Positions 34,767-44,356 are shown, numbered from the stretch's first letter. The stretch is 64,000 nucleotides of DNA from Novosphingobium profundi (GCF_018491765.1 NZ_JABWCU010000024.1:1-64000); one strand, 5' to 3'. Notes: generated by a model from the sequence alone, not told the origin. Translations and numbers: made by a program.

Positions 34767-35615
34767 CTATTCGAAGATGTTCGCCTGCCCCTCGGGCAGC
34801 GCGTCGCAAAGCTGGGCGTGGATGCGGGTCAGCACCGCGATCAGCAGCACGTTGGCCACGGCCCCCACCAGGCCTGCGACCACGCCGGCCAGGAAGCTCG
34901 CCGCATCGCCTGTCCCGACCACCAGCGTCAGCGGCGTGACCAGCAGCAGCGAGATCAGGAAGCTGATGAGAAAATAGACGACCACCAGCAAGGCATAGAA
35001 GCCCAGAAGACGCGGCCCGTGCCCGCGCGTGAGACGCCAGGAACGCTGCAAGGCCGCGACCGGGCTGGCGATCCCTTCGCGCACGATGACCGGGATCAGC
35101 AGCGAAAAGGCAACGCTGGTGTGCACCACCAGCATGACGAGCGCGACGACCATCACCAGCCCGCCGATCGAAGCTCCGGCCGAGCCCGCCAGCGCCGCGC
35201 CGAGCCCGACGGGAAGCCCCAGCACGAACGAGGCCAGCAGCAGCCCCAGCATATAGAGCAGCGTCGCGCCCAGAAGCGTGGGCAACGCACGAAGCGCGAT
35301 CGAAAGCGCCTCGCCCACGCTCGGCCGGCCTCCCACGCCCAGGATCACGGTGCAGGCGAGGTAGCCCACGAACTGCACCAGCGCGCCGCCGATGCCGAAG
35401 CCCAGGATCAGCCCCAGATTGTCGCGCACCAGCGCCTCGAGCGCGGCGCTGTTCTGGGCGAGCGCGATCATCTTCTCCTGGATGTCGGCGAGGAAGACCG
35501 TGGAGAGCAGCGTCGGCAGCATGAAGAACACGCCCGCCAGCGCCATGAGCACGTCCCGGTTGCTCCGCACCCGCGCAACGGCCTCGGTCCAGGCCAGGTT
35601 GCTGTCGAATCGCAT
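34767..35615 (-). CDS. Multi-pass membrane protein, glycerophosphodiesterase-membrane-domain-like
   Basis: 282 residues, six or seven transmembrane helices with Gly/Leu/Val-rich segments separated by an amphipathic stretch REGIASPVAALQRSWRLTRGHGPR. This helix-loop pattern (SxxRSWxLTxGH) recurs in membrane proteins of the glycerophosphoryl-diester-phosphodiesterase membrane-domain type. Function unknown. The ATG at 35615 is preferred because AGGAG lies 6 bases upstream; an ATG two codons earlier abuts that sequence directly. Confidence 0.75.
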   Translation of the reverse strand: MRFDSNLAWTEAVARVRSNRDVLMALAGVFFMLPTLLSTVFLADIQEKMIALAQNSAALEALVRDNLGLILGFGIGGALVQFVGYLACTVILGVGGRPSVGEALSIALRALPTLLGATLLYMLGLLLASFVLGLPVGLGAALAGSAGASIGGLVMVVALVMLVVHTSVAFSLLIPVIVREGIASPVAALQRSWRLTRGHGPRLLGFYALLVVVYFLISFLISLLLVTPLTLVVGTGDAASFLAGVVAGLVGAVANVLLIAVLTRIHAQLCDALPEGQANIFE

Positions 35616-35731
35616 TGCCATCTCCTGTTCGCGCCGCAAGCTCGGCGCGTCGTCTCGAAAACGCGGTCTTAGGAGCACTTGTCCCGCGAATCCACTTGAT
35701 AAGCGACCCGATAGCGGCCACGCAGCGGGAC

Positions 35732-36415
35732 ATGAACACTGCCCAGACACTGCCCGGGGACATCGAGCTGCGCATCTCCGCAAGCCCCGTCCCCTACCGC
35801 GAGGCGCTGGCCGAGATGACCGAGCGCAACACCGCCATTGCCGCAGGCGAAGCGCGCGAACTGATCTGGTTCCTCGAGCATCCGCCCGTCTACACCGCCG
35901 GCACCAGCGCCGCGACGTCCGACCTGCTCGATCCGCGCTTCGACGTAGTCGAGGCCGGTCGCGGCGGCCGCTACACGTACCACGGCCCCGGCCAGCGCGT
36001 GGTCTACGTGCTGCTCGACCTCAAGAAGCGCGCGCGCGATGCGCGCGGTTTCGTCCACGCGCTGGAAGGCTGGGTAATCGACACGCTCACCGATTTCGGC
36101 GTCGAGGGCTTCCGCAGCGAGGGCCGCATCGGCATCTGGACCCAGGACGTCGACGGGCGCGAGGCCAAGATCGGTGCGATCGGGGTACGCATCCGCAAGT
36201 GGGTGACGATGCACGGCTTCGCGGTCAACATCCACCCCGACCTCGCCCACTTCACCGGCATCGTGCCCTGCGGGATCGAGGAATTCGGCGTTACCAGCCT
36301 CGCACGTCTCGGCAAGGATGCGCAATTCGAGGTCTGGGATACAGCGCTGCTCGCACGTGCGCCCCGCTTCCTCGCCGCCCTCGAAACCAAGTGCCCGCGG
36401 GAGACCACTGAATGA
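35732..36415 (+). CDS. lipB: Octanoyltransferase LipB
   Basis: 227 residues. Transfers octanoyl from acyl-carrier protein to lipoyl domains. Catalytic Cys180 in GIVPCGIEEFGVTSL and Lys146 in EAKIGAIGVR are in place, along with RGGRYTYHGPGQ. The ATG at 35732 gives the usual length. It diverges from the membrane-protein gene and overlaps the next gene by 4 bp (ATGA). lipA is not in the window. Confidence 0.95.
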   Translation: MNTAQTLPGDIELRISASPVPYREALAEMTERNTAIAAGEARELIWFLEHPPVYTAGTSAATSDLLDPRFDVVEAGRGGRYTYHGPGQRVVYVLLDLKKRARDARGFVHALEGWVIDTLTDFGVEGFRSEGRIGIWTQDVDGREAKIGAIGVRIRKWVTMHGFAVNIHPDLAHFTGIVPCGIEEFGVTSLARLGKDAQFEVWDTALLARAPRFLAALETKCPRETTE

Positions 36416-36735
36416 TCCGCCTGTCGCGTCCGCTCGCCTCTCTCGCGCTCTGCGCCGCACTCGCCGCGGGCCTCGCCGCTTGCCAGGACAAGAGCGGATC
36501 GCCCAAGGCCGATGCCGCCGAGGGTGCCAAGCTGCTGCCCCGCTCGGTCGACGATGCGATGCCCGCCTACGACACCAAGCGCTCGAAGGCGCCGCTGATG
36601 GAACCCGAGCAGCAACCTTCGTCCGGTGCATCGCCGCGCGCGCGCTCCGCGACGCAGAGCGAGACACCTTCCGCGAGCGAGGAAGCCTCGCCTGCGCCAA
36701 CCGAGAGCCCCAGCGCTACGCCGGACGCAGGATAG
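36412..36735 (+). CDS. Hypothetical lipoprotein
   Basis: 107 residues. The signal peptide ends in the lipobox LAAC (Cys at about 24), so the mature protein would be lipid-anchored. The remainder is charged then Ser/Ala/Thr/Pro-rich with no domain. It overlaps the stop of lipB by 4 bp and its end overlaps the convergent CitE-like gene by 20 bp. Confidence 0.7.
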   Translation: MIRLSRPLASLALCAALAAGLAACQDKSGSPKADAAEGAKLLPRSVDDAMPAYDTKRSKAPLMEPEQQPSSGASPRARSATQSETPSASEEASPAPTESPSATPDAG

Positions 36736-37654
36736 TCTGGCGGCGCGGGTCCGCGCTGGCCCGGGCTTCGCGTTCGGACATCGCCAGGGTGCGCCGCGCC
36801 AGCGCGAGATGCGAACGATCGACCATCCGCCCGCCCCAGGCCAGGGACCCGGCGTGGGCGCTGCTCTCGAAAGCCTCGACCAGGCCACGCGCCTCGGTCA
36901 GTTCCTCCGCGCTGGGCGTGAAGGCCAGGTTGATCGCGCGCACCTGCGCGGGATGAAGCGCGAACATGCCCGAGAAGCCGTCGCGCCGTGCGGCCTGCGC
37001 GGCGCGGTTCATCGCGGCCTCGTCGGCGAAATCCTCCGGCGCGGCGTCGATCGCCAGGACCTCCCCGGCATGGGCGCTGAGCAGGGCCTGTGCGCGCACG
37101 AACCGCACGGCATCAGGCAATCCGGCTTCGACGGGGCGAGGCTGCGGGCCGCCAAGCGAGGCGCACAGGCACGCACGGCTCCAGGTCAGGCCATACAGGC
37201 GCTGGTGCGCGGCCTCGGCAAAATCGGCTATGTGCAAGGCCGCGCGCGGCGTTTCGCCGGCAACCGGCACGATCCGCGTGGAATGGACCGCAAGGCCGAA
37301 CCTTTCCTCGAACTCGTAGACTTCGCTTGCCAGCTGGCGCACCGCTTCGGGACCCGAGGCCTTGGGCAGGATCAACCCGTCCGGCGCGTGGGCCATGACC
37401 GCCGCCAGATCCTCGCGCGTGTAGCCGGATTCAAGGCTGTTCAAACGCACCCAGCGCCCGAGCCGCTCCTGTTCGAGCACATGATGGCGATGGGCTGCAA
37501 GCCACTGCCCGGCAAAGGCGCGGGCGCGGGGCTTTTCGCTCAGGGGCACGGTATCCTCGAGGTCGACGACGACGATGTCCGCCCCCGTCCCGATCGCGGC
37601 CCCCAGCCGCTCCTCCTCGTGTCCCGGCACGATCAGCCATGATCTCGATCGCAT
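36716..37654 (-). CDS. CitE/HpcH-like CoA-ester lyase with altered metal motif
   Basis: 312 residues from the ATG at 37654 (ATG at 37678 also in frame). The fold landmarks are LIVPGHEEERL, DIVVVDLEDTVP, LPKASGPEAV and VAGETPRAALHIADF, the last with the Mg-binding Glu134. The second metal motif, usually WGAEDL, reads WSRACL: the Asp ligand is Cys162 and the preceding Glu is Ala161. The frame is open and continuous, so this is substitution, not a frameshift. The protein may be a lyase with changed chemistry or inactive. No CoA-ester pathway genes surround it. Confidence 0.8.
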   Translation of the reverse strand: MRSRSWLIVPGHEEERLGAAIGTGADIVVVDLEDTVPLSEKPRARAFAGQWLAAHRHHVLEQERLGRWVRLNSLESGYTREDLAAVMAHAPDGLILPKASGPEAVRQLASEVYEFEERFGLAVHSTRIVPVAGETPRAALHIADFAEAAHQRLYGLTWSRACLCASLGGPQPRPVEAGLPDAVRFVRAQALLSAHAGEVLAIDAAPEDFADEAAMNRAAQAARRDGFSGMFALHPAQVRAINLAFTPSAEELTEARGLVEAFESSAHAGSLAWGGRMVDRSHLALARRTLAMSEREARASADPRRQTILRPA

Positions 37655-37784
37655 CGACGCTCCGTCCCTGTTCCCCAAGGCGAAGGCGCAACCACGCGCC
37701 CGCCCAGGGCCAGTCTAGGCGAGGGCCGTTAAGAAAATCTGCGACTCGTGGCCCTTGGCAGGCCTGCGCGAAACTCGATGGGCG

Positions 37785-38951
37785 TCAGAGCGCCTTTTCG
37801 TAGATCACGTATTCGCGGTTCACCTTGCTGTCGATGGCGTCCGCGATGGCGACCATTCCCTGGTTGTCCTCGAGAATCCAGCCGATCTCGGCGCGCCGGG
37901 CATCAAACTTGGCGATCGCCGAACGGCGAATGTACTCGATCATCATGAAGGCCAACTGGCTGGCGAGACGCGAGGACTGCAGCTTCTTGCGCACCCCCAT
38001 CAGCGGCACGCGCATGTCGGCCGGCTTGGGGCGCTTGAGCCAGAACAGCAGCTTGGCGAGGCCGATCAGCGAGGGCTTGCCCTTGGCGCCGTTGACGCGC
38101 TTCTGGATGCCGTTGAGGTCGGGCAGCGTCATCATGAAGGCGACCGGCTCGCCATCGTATTCGGCAAATCGGATCAATTCGGGGTGGACCAGCGGCTTGA
38201 GCGCCTTGCCGGTATGTTCGATCTCCTCGTCGGTGAAGGGGACGAAGCCCCAGTTGTCCGACCAGGCATCGTTGAGGATCTCGCACAGGATCGCGGCATC
38301 GCGGTCGAAGTGCTTGAGGTCGGCGTTGCGAATGGTGATGCGCGCGTTCTTCTCGCCCGAGGCGACGATGCGCTGGATGAGCGGGGGGAACGGCTTGGTC
38401 ACATCGAGATCGTAGGTATAGAGCGTCTTGGCGGGCGCGTAGCCCTCGCCCTCGATCCAGCCCTGATAGGCCGCGTTATGGTGCCCCATCATCACCATCG
38501 GCGCATGATCGTGGCCCTTGACCAGCAGCCCGGGCTCTTCCCAGACCGAGAGGTTCATCGGCGCAAGCACGCGGTGCATGCCTTCCTTGCGCAGCCAGTC
38601 CTCGGCGGCCGCGATCAGCGCCCTGGCGACTTCGGCGTCCTCGGCCTCGATCGCGCCCCAGTTTCCGGTGCCGGGCCCCATCCCCTGTGCAAGCGGCTGT
38701 TTCAGCGCCAGTTCATCGACATGCGCCGATATGCGACCCACGACACGGCCCTCGCGGCGGGCGAGAAAGAACTGGTGGCGGGCATGGTCGAAGAAGGGGT
38801 TCTTGCCCGGCGAAAACTTGGCGATCTCTTCCGAACGATAATTCGCCACCCAGTTTTGATCTGACGCATTGAGCCGATAACTGCAATCGACAAAGGCAGC
38901 GAGGTCGGCCTTGCCGGAAACCGGAGTGATGACTAGTTCGGCGTTGGCCAC
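37785..38951 (-). CDS. GNAT-fold N-acetyltransferase-like protein
   Basis: 388 residues from a GTG start. The sequence resembles the broadly distributed bacterial family of ~380-residue proteins with a GNAT-like core: FFLARREGRVVGRISAHVD, APMNLSVWEEPGLLVKGHDHAPMVMMGHH and IRFAEYDGEPVAFMMTLPDLN. The acceptor is unknown. Start choice is uncertain because no good ribosome binding site is seen. It is divergent from the desaturase gene across a 175-bp gap. Confidence 0.75.
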   Translation of the reverse strand: MANAELVITPVSGKADLAAFVDCSYRLNASDQNWVANYRSEEIAKFSPGKNPFFDHARHQFFLARREGRVVGRISAHVDELALKQPLAQGMGPGTGNWGAIEAEDAEVARALIAAAEDWLRKEGMHRVLAPMNLSVWEEPGLLVKGHDHAPMVMMGHHNAAYQGWIEGEGYAPAKTLYTYDLDVTKPFPPLIQRIVASGEKNARITIRNADLKHFDRDAAILCEILNDAWSDNWGFVPFTDEEIEHTGKALKPLVHPELIRFAEYDGEPVAFMMTLPDLNGIQKRVNGAKGKPSLIGLAKLLFWLKRPKPADMRVPLMGVRKKLQSSRLASQLAFMMIEYIRRSAIAKFDARRAEIGWILEDNQGMVAIADAIDSKVNREYVIYEKAL

Positions 38952-39126
38952 GATGCTGCCTTTGTTTGAAAGTAGGAATACGGATGAACGAAGGCGAACT
39001 GCGGCCGCAAGCGGCACTTTGTCAAGCGGCGAGAAACGCATGTCTGTGCAAGGGACAAGGCGCCACGCCTGCTTGCGCCAACGTGGATCGCATGCCCTGC
39101 CAAGGGTCTGAACTGGAATTGATTGC

Positions 39127-40251
39127 ATGATTGCTCGAGAAGCCGTCGAACTGAACCCGCCCGTGGAGGGCCAGCCCGCGTCGCCCGCAAGGACCCCCTT
39201 GCGCCCGGTCGATACGACTTCGTGGCACGCCCAGATCCCCGAGGATCGCGAGATGCTGCGCGCTGCCGCCAAGCTCACCCGCGACATCGCCCGCGCGCGG
39301 CCCGAGATCTACTGGCCCGACATGCTCGTCTCGGCCGCGCTCGGCTACGGCGCGGTGGCGGGCGCGATCCTGGTCCACAGCACCGTGCTGGCGGTGGCGC
39401 TCGGCCTGTTCGCCGCGCTCGCGCTCTACCGCGCGCTGCTGTTCATCCATGAGCTGACCCACATGCACCGCGACGCGCTGCCCGGCTTCCGCTTCGCCTG
39501 GAACCTCCTGGTCGGCATCCCGATGCTGATTCCTTCCTTCATGTACGAGGGCGTCCACGCGCAACACCACTCGCGCAAGCGCTATGGCACGATCGAGGAC
39601 CCCGAGTACCTGCCGCTTGCCCTGATGAAGCCGTGGAGCCTGCCGGTCTTCGCGCTCACCGCGATCCTGCTGCCGCCCGCGCTGCTGATCCGCTCGGCGC
39701 TGCTGGTGCCGCTCGGCCTGATCGTCCCGCCCTTGCGCACGCTGGTGTGGGAGCGCGCCTCGGCGCTCGCAATCAACCCGCGCTACCGCCGCGAGAAGCC
39801 CAGGGGTGCCTTTGCGCGCATGGTGTTCTGGCAGGAGCTGGGTTGCTCGGTTTGGGCCATCGCGGTCCTCGCCGCGAGCTACAGCTACGGCTGGCGCCCG
39901 CTGCTGATCGCGCTCGCGATCGTCTCTCTCACCGCCTTCCTCAACCAGGTTCGCACGCTCGTCGCGCACTTGTGGGAAAACGACGGCGCCGAAATGACGC
40001 TGACCGCGCAGTACCTCGATTCGGTGAACGTGCCGCCCCCGGCGCTGCTTTCGCCGCTCTGGGCCCCGGTCGGCCTGCGCTACCACGCGCTGCACCACCT
40101 GTTGCCCTCGATGCCCTACCATTCGCTCAACGAGTGCCACCGCCGCCTCGCCGCGCATCTGGGCGTGGACTCGACTTACGAGCGGGCCAACTATTCCGGC
40201 CTGGTTCCGCTGCTGGGACGACTCGTGCGCGGCACGCTCAAGGCGCGCTGA
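39127..40251 (+). CDS. Membrane fatty acid desaturase
   Basis: 374 residues. The three histidine boxes are HELTHMH, HAQHH and HALHH, and four or five hydrophobic segments lie between them. It should insert a double bond or hydroxyl into an acyl chain with a di-iron centre at the inner membrane. The regiospecificity cannot be read. A bidirectional terminator at 40284-40321 separates it from lptG. Confidence 0.9.
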   Translation: MIAREAVELNPPVEGQPASPARTPLRPVDTTSWHAQIPEDREMLRAAAKLTRDIARARPEIYWPDMLVSAALGYGAVAGAILVHSTVLAVALGLFAALALYRALLFIHELTHMHRDALPGFRFAWNLLVGIPMLIPSFMYEGVHAQHHSRKRYGTIEDPEYLPLALMKPWSLPVFALTAILLPPALLIRSALLVPLGLIVPPLRTLVWERASALAINPRYRREKPRGAFARMVFWQELGCSVWAIAVLAASYSYGWRPLLIALAIVSLTAFLNQVRTLVAHLWENDGAEMTLTAQYLDSVNVPPPALLSPLWAPVGLRYHALHHLLPSMPYHSLNECHRRLAAHLGVDSTYERANYSGLVPLLGRLVRGTLKAR

Positions 40252-40275
40252 GCCCCGCCTTCCCCAACGCGACAT

Positions 40276-40325
40276 AAAAAAAAACAGAGGCCGGGGTGGC
40301 GAATGCCACCCCGGCCTCTGTTTTT
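40276..40325. terminator. Bidirectional intrinsic terminator
   Basis: Perfect 17-bp stem ACAGAGGCCGGGGTGGC / GCCACCCCGGCCTCTGT (40284-40321) with a GAAT loop, an A9 run on the left and T5 on the right. Serves the desaturase gene and lptG. Confidence 0.93.
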
Positions 40326-40346
40326 AAGGGTGCGAACTTGCGGGCT

Positions 40347-41444
40347 CTATTCCTCGGTCCGGATCAGCACCGCCTCACCGATCAGTGCAAAGAGCACGAA
40401 CGGCGCCCAGGCCGCCACCAGCGGAGGGTAGCCGCCGAAATTGCCCATCGCGAGCGCCGCATTGTCGAGCACGAAGTACGCGAAACCCAGCGCCATGCCT
40501 GCGATCGAGCGGATCAGCAGCTGGCCCGAGCGGGCAAGGCCGAAACCCGCCACCGCTCCCAAAAGCGGCATCAGGATCGAGGCCATGGGCCCCGAGATCT
40601 TGTGCCACCAGGCGGCCTCGTAAGTGCTCGTGCGCCGCCCGGCGATGCGCAGCGCATTGATCGAGTGCGCCAGCGTCACGATGTCCTCGCCGTCGGCATC
40701 GACCTTGGAAAGGCTGAGCTTGGCGGGTGTCACACCCCGCGCGATGACCAGCGAAGGAATTTTCGAGGTGGTGGTGCCCGCCACGTCGAACACGGTGGCC
40801 CCGGCGAGCTTCCAGCCCGGATTGGCGTACGTCGCCTTGTCCGAACGGATCTGGCGGGTGATCATGTCGTGTTCGTCGCGCTCGTAGAAGGTGACGCCGG
40901 TGAGAACGATCCCGGCGCCCTCGCCCGTCATCGTGCGCGCCGTCATCAGATCGGCCCCGTCGGCGAGGTATATGTTGCTGCGCACGCTCGAGGCCGCGGG
41001 CACGGGCCCGTAGTCCACCGCCTCCCAGGCGTCGAGCGCAGCCGAAGCGCGCGTCACCACGCGTTCGTTGAACGCGAAGCTGAGGCCCGCGATCACGGTC
41101 GCGCTCAGCAGCAACGGGGCAAGGATCTGGTGCGCCGAAAGGCCCGAGGCCTTCATCGAGATCACTTCGCTGTTCTGGTTGAGCGTGGCCAGCGTGATGA
41201 TCGTCGCCAGCAGCACCGAATAGGGCAGGAAACGCGCAACCAGCTGCGGGATGCGCAGCGAGACGTAATAGAGAAGCTGCGCTTCGCCATTGCCCTTGTA
41301 AGCGAGGATGTCGCCGCTCGTACCCAGGAGATCGAGCACCTGGAGGACCATCACCAGCATGATCAGCATGGCCGCGATGCGGGTGACGAACAGGCGCGCG
41401 AGGTATCCGGTGAGCGTGCGCGAGGGAAAGAATTCGAAGATCAT
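40347..41444 (-). CDS. lptG: Lipopolysaccharide export permease LptG
   Basis: 365 residues. Six transmembrane helices, three at each end, bracket a periplasmic beta-jellyroll domain (about 130-260). It starts MIFEFFPSRTLTGYLARLFVTRI, the family start. With LptF and LptB2 it drives lipopolysaccharide out of the inner membrane. The start lies one base after the lptF stop, so the two are coupled. Its terminator is at 40276-40325. Confidence 0.93.
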   Translation of the reverse strand: MIFEFFPSRTLTGYLARLFVTRIAAMLIMLVMVLQVLDLLGTSGDILAYKGNGEAQLLYYVSLRIPQLVARFLPYSVLLATIITLATLNQNSEVISMKASGLSAHQILAPLLLSATVIAGLSFAFNERVVTRASAALDAWEAVDYGPVPAASSVRSNIYLADGADLMTARTMTGEGAGIVLTGVTFYERDEHDMITRQIRSDKATYANPGWKLAGATVFDVAGTTTSKIPSLVIARGVTPAKLSLSKVDADGEDIVTLAHSINALRIAGRRTSTYEAAWWHKISGPMASILMPLLGAVAGFGLARSGQLLIRSIAGMALGFAYFVLDNAALAMGNFGGYPPLVAAWAPFVLFALIGEAVLIRTEE

Positions 41445-41445
41445 A

Positions 41446-42714
41446 TCAGATGAGGTCCTGCGGCTCGGGCAGGACCGGGCCGTGGCTGCGGCGCCGACGC
41501 CGCAAGAGCGACTTGAAGCGCTTGGAGACCTTCTCAAAGCCCTTCTCGAGCCAGCCGATCGCCTGGCCGCCCGGCACGTAGGCCACGCGGTAGTACATCC
41601 ACAGGATCAGGGCAGCGAGCACCACGAAAGGTCCCCAAAGGCCCAGAATCGGATCTATCCGGCCGAGCGCAGCGACGTCGTTCGCGTACTGGTTGACCTT
41701 GTGGTAGGCGACGATGATCACGATCGAGACGAACAGGCCGAGCGAGGACGTCGAGCGCTTGGGCGGGATCGCCAGCGCCACCGCCAGCAAGGGCAGGAGC
41801 AGCATCATCACCACTTCGACCATGCGGTAGTTGAAGTTGGCCTGGCTCGAGGCGCGCTCTTCCGCGGTCTGGGGCGTGTCCTTGTTCCAGCCCAGCTTCA
41901 TGAGTTCGGGCAGGAGATACTCGCGGCTCTCGCCGCCGCGCTGGCGGAACTTCTCGATCGCAGGCAATTCGATCGGCAGGTCGTGGCGCGTGAAGGAAAG
42001 CACGCGCGGCGCATCGCCTGGCATGTCCTGGATGATCTGGCCCTGCTCAAGGCGCAGGATAATCGTGTCGGGCGAGCCCTTGAGTGCGAGGAAACGTCCC
42101 TCCCGCGCGGAAATCGAAAGCACCTGGCCCTTGGTGTTGGCGACGCGCGCGAAGATGCCGATCAGGCGGCGGCCCTCGTCCTGGCTCTCGTCGATGCGCA
42201 GCGCGATGCGATCCTTGAGCGTGGTAAACTCGCCCACCTTGATCGAGGCACCCAGCGCGCCCGACTTCAGCTCGTAGTTGAGCTGCTCGTAGTAGTAGCG
42301 CGAAAGCGGCTGAAGATAGCCCACGATCGCGAAGTTCACGCCCACCAGAATCAAGGTGATGATGTAGGGCACGCGCAGCATGCGCGTGTAGCTGAGGCCC
42401 ACCGCGCGCATCACGTCGAGCTCGCTCGTCGTCGCCAGCTTGCGGAAGGCCAGCAGAATGCCCAGCATCAGCCCGAGCGGAATGGCGAGGCTGGCGTACT
42501 CGGGCAACATGTTGGCGAGCAGCTTGAAGACGACGCCAACCGGACCGCCCTCGGTCGCAACGAAGTCGAACAGCCGAAGCATCTTGTCGAGCACGAGCAA
42601 CGAGGCCGCGAGCACGAAAATGCCCAGCATCGGCATCAGCACGAGGCGCAGGATATAGCGGTCTATGGCGTTCAAAAATTTCACGTAGTCGTCATCACAG
42701 AGCCGGGTTCGCAT
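41446..42714 (-). CDS. lptF: Lipopolysaccharide export permease LptF
   Basis: 422 residues. Same architecture as LptG: three helices, a periplasmic domain (about 140-300), three helices, and a basic C-terminal tail. FRKLATTSELDVMRAVGLSYTRML is the coupling-helix motif that contacts LptB. The ATG at 42714 has AAGG upstream; a GTG ten codons later (before KFLNAIDRYILRL) would fit the family start equally well. It is the first gene of the lptFG operon. Confidence 0.92.
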   Translation of the reverse strand: MRTRLCDDDYVKFLNAIDRYILRLVLMPMLGIFVLAASLLVLDKMLRLFDFVATEGGPVGVVFKLLANMLPEYASLAIPLGLMLGILLAFRKLATTSELDVMRAVGLSYTRMLRVPYIITLILVGVNFAIVGYLQPLSRYYYEQLNYELKSGALGASIKVGEFTTLKDRIALRIDESQDEGRRLIGIFARVANTKGQVLSISAREGRFLALKGSPDTIILRLEQGQIIQDMPGDAPRVLSFTRHDLPIELPAIEKFRQRGGESREYLLPELMKLGWNKDTPQTAEERASSQANFNYRMVEVVMMLLLPLLAVALAIPPKRSTSSLGLFVSIVIIVAYHKVNQYANDVAALGRIDPILGLWGPFVVLAALILWMYYRVAYVPGGQAIGWLEKGFEKVSKRFKSLLRRRRRSHGPVLPEPQDLI

Positions 42715-42918
42715 CGGGCCTTAACGGCTCGCCGCGCCATGGCAAAGCGAATTGTCGCTCCGCCCGGCGGCGGCACGCCATCATTCGTCGACGAGGTCCG
42801 AGAGAGAACATGGCCTTGCCCGCCGGGCAAGCCGCGCGCGCGCGCCAAGCGCACGTGCAGTGCCCTCTTGGCTGGCCGATCCGCGATCACCCGCGCCCTT
42901 GCCCGCGACCTGGAAACG

Positions 42919-43305
42919 TCAGGCCTTTTCGAGCGTGCACTGGAGCGGATGCTGGTTCTGCCGGGCGAAGTCCATCACCTGGTTCACCTTGGTTTCCGCG
43001 ATTTCGTAGGGAAAGATGCCACAGACGCCGACGCCCTTCTGGTGGACGTGCAGCATGACCCGCGTCGCCTGTTCGAGATCCATGTGGAAGAAGCGCTTGA
43101 GGACCATCACCACGAATTCCATCGGCGTGTAGTCGTCGTTGAGCATCAGCACCTTGAACTGGCTCGGTTTCTTCGGCTTGGCGCGGGTCTTCGTGGCAAT
43201 GCCGAGCTGGTCGTCGTCCCCTGCGCCGGAGTCGCCATCGCCCGCCCCTAGTGGCAAAAACGGGGAAACGAGGGTCATAGAGGAATCGTCGAAGGGGTAA
43301 GCCAT
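42919..43305 (-). CDS. clpS: ATP-dependent Clp protease adaptor ClpS
   Basis: 128 residues. The conserved core FKVLMLNDDYTPMEFVVMVLKRFF, VMLHVHQKGVGVCGIFPYEIAETKV and HPLQCTLE are intact; the NDD motif and downstream hydrophobics form the N-degron pocket. ClpS brings N-end-rule substrates to ClpAP. About 40 residues of disordered, acidic sequence precede the core. The ATG at 43305 was chosen; a TTG six codons earlier is also open. Confidence 0.94.
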   Translation of the reverse strand: MAYPFDDSSMTLVSPFLPLGAGDGDSGAGDDDQLGIATKTRAKPKKPSQFKVLMLNDDYTPMEFVVMVLKRFFHMDLEQATRVMLHVHQKGVGVCGIFPYEIAETKVNQVMDFARQNQHPLQCTLEKA

Positions 43306-43390
43306 AGCTTCTGAATATCGCAAAGGGAGCCCCTTTCTACAAGACGCTCCCTTGCAAGGTATCCCGAATTAAGCGGCGAAACGAGCGGGG

Positions 43391-43437
43391 AAGCGGCTCA
43401 ACGCGCCACCCCGCCGGATCGATCGAGCCGCTTTTTT
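43391..43437. terminator. Stem-loop between phasin and clpS genes
   Basis: AAGCGGCTC (43391-43399) pairs with GAGCCGCTT (43425-43433); a T6 run follows on the plus strand, an A-run on the minus strand. It lies just after the phasin stop and could end that transcript. Confidence 0.5.
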
Positions 43438-43444
43438 CGTGCGA

Positions 43445-44356
43445 TCAGAACGCGCTGGCGCTGCGCGCCTTTTCCATCGCCATGCTGACGCGGCCCGACA
43501 GCGGCGCGAAGGCATCGCTCATGAGCTTGAGCATGGCTTCGCTGTTCTTCGAGCCGGTCGCGACCGCGCTGTCGAAGTTCTTGCGGACCATGTCGCCCTG
43601 CAGCTTGAAGAAATCGGTCGGCGACTTGGCCGCGGCCAGTTCCTTGATGTCACCCGACATGGCTTCGAAGGCGGTGCGCCCTTCGCTCACCAGTTCCGAA
43701 CCGAAGCTCTGCATGCCTTCGGCGAAGATCTTGCCCGATTCCATCATGGCCTCGACGTTACCCTTGGTGAAATCCGAAGCTTCGCCCATCATGGTCGTAC
43801 CCTTTTCGAAAGCTTCCTTGGCCTTGGTCTGTGCCTCGGCAATCGCGTCCTGGAAGCTGGTGAAGTTAGCGCTCATGTCCATTGTCGTATCCTCGAGCAT
43901 GAAGTTGGTGAGTAGCCCGGCAAACGCGGGAGCAGTAGGTTTGGAAGCGGTCTTGGGCGCCGCCTTCGGTTTCGCCACCTTCGGGCTCGCCCCGGCCTTG
44001 GCCGGCTTCTCTTCAGCCCTGGTAACAATCGGTGTCGGTGCGCTGGGCGCAGCCGGGGTTTCCATCGCGGTGGCCACGCCTTCCACTGCGGGTTCGGGCG
44101 CCGCCACCGGCTCGGCCGACGCGACCGCTTCGGCAGCAGGTTCGGAAGGCGCAGGCTCGGGAGCCTTGATCGGAGCGGCCACCTTGGCCACGGCAGGCTT
44201 GGCCACGGCGGCCTTAGCCGCCACAGGCTTCGTAACCGCTGCCTTGCGCGGACCCGGTTTCTTGGCCGGAGCCTTGGTCAGCGCAGGCTTGCGCGTCGCC
44301 TTTCGCGACGCGGGCTTGGGCGTAACAGAACTTTTCGGAGTTTCGTCGTCAGCCAT
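43445..44356 (-). CDS. Phasin family protein with a histone-H1-like N-terminal tail
   Basis: 303 residues. The C-terminal half (about 155-303) is the helical phasin_2 domain: FQDAIAEAQTKAKEAFEKGTTMMGEASDFTKGNVEAMMESGKIFAEGMQ. The first ~150 residues are Ala/Lys/Pro-rich with repeats like KPAVAKVAAP and KKPGPRKAA, the composition of bacterial H1-like nucleoid proteins. Phasins coat PHA granules; the basic tail could tie granules to the nucleoid, as PhaM does in Ralstonia (inferred). It lies on the same strand and just downstream of phaC, across 275 bp with its own inverted repeat. Confidence 0.88.
   Translation of the reverse strand: MADDETPKSSVTPKPASRKATRKPALTKAPAKKPGPRKAAVTKPVAAKAAVAKPAVAKVAAPIKAPEPAPSEPAAEAVASAEPVAAPEPAVEGVATAMETPAAPSAPTPIVTRAEEKPAKAGASPKVAKPKAAPKTASKPTAPAFAGLLTNFMLEDTTMDMSANFTSFQDAIAEAQTKAKEAFEKGTTMMGEASDFTKGNVEAMMESGKIFAEGMQSFGSELVSEGRTAFEAMSGDIKELAAAKSPTDFFKLQGDMVRKNFDSAVATGSKNSEAMLKLMSDAFAPLSGRVSMAMEKARSASAF

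Noticed and set aside
36716..37654. Frameshift in the CitE-like gene at the unusual WSRACL motif
   Set aside because: Reading stays open and family-like before and after; neither alternative frame restores WGAEDL.
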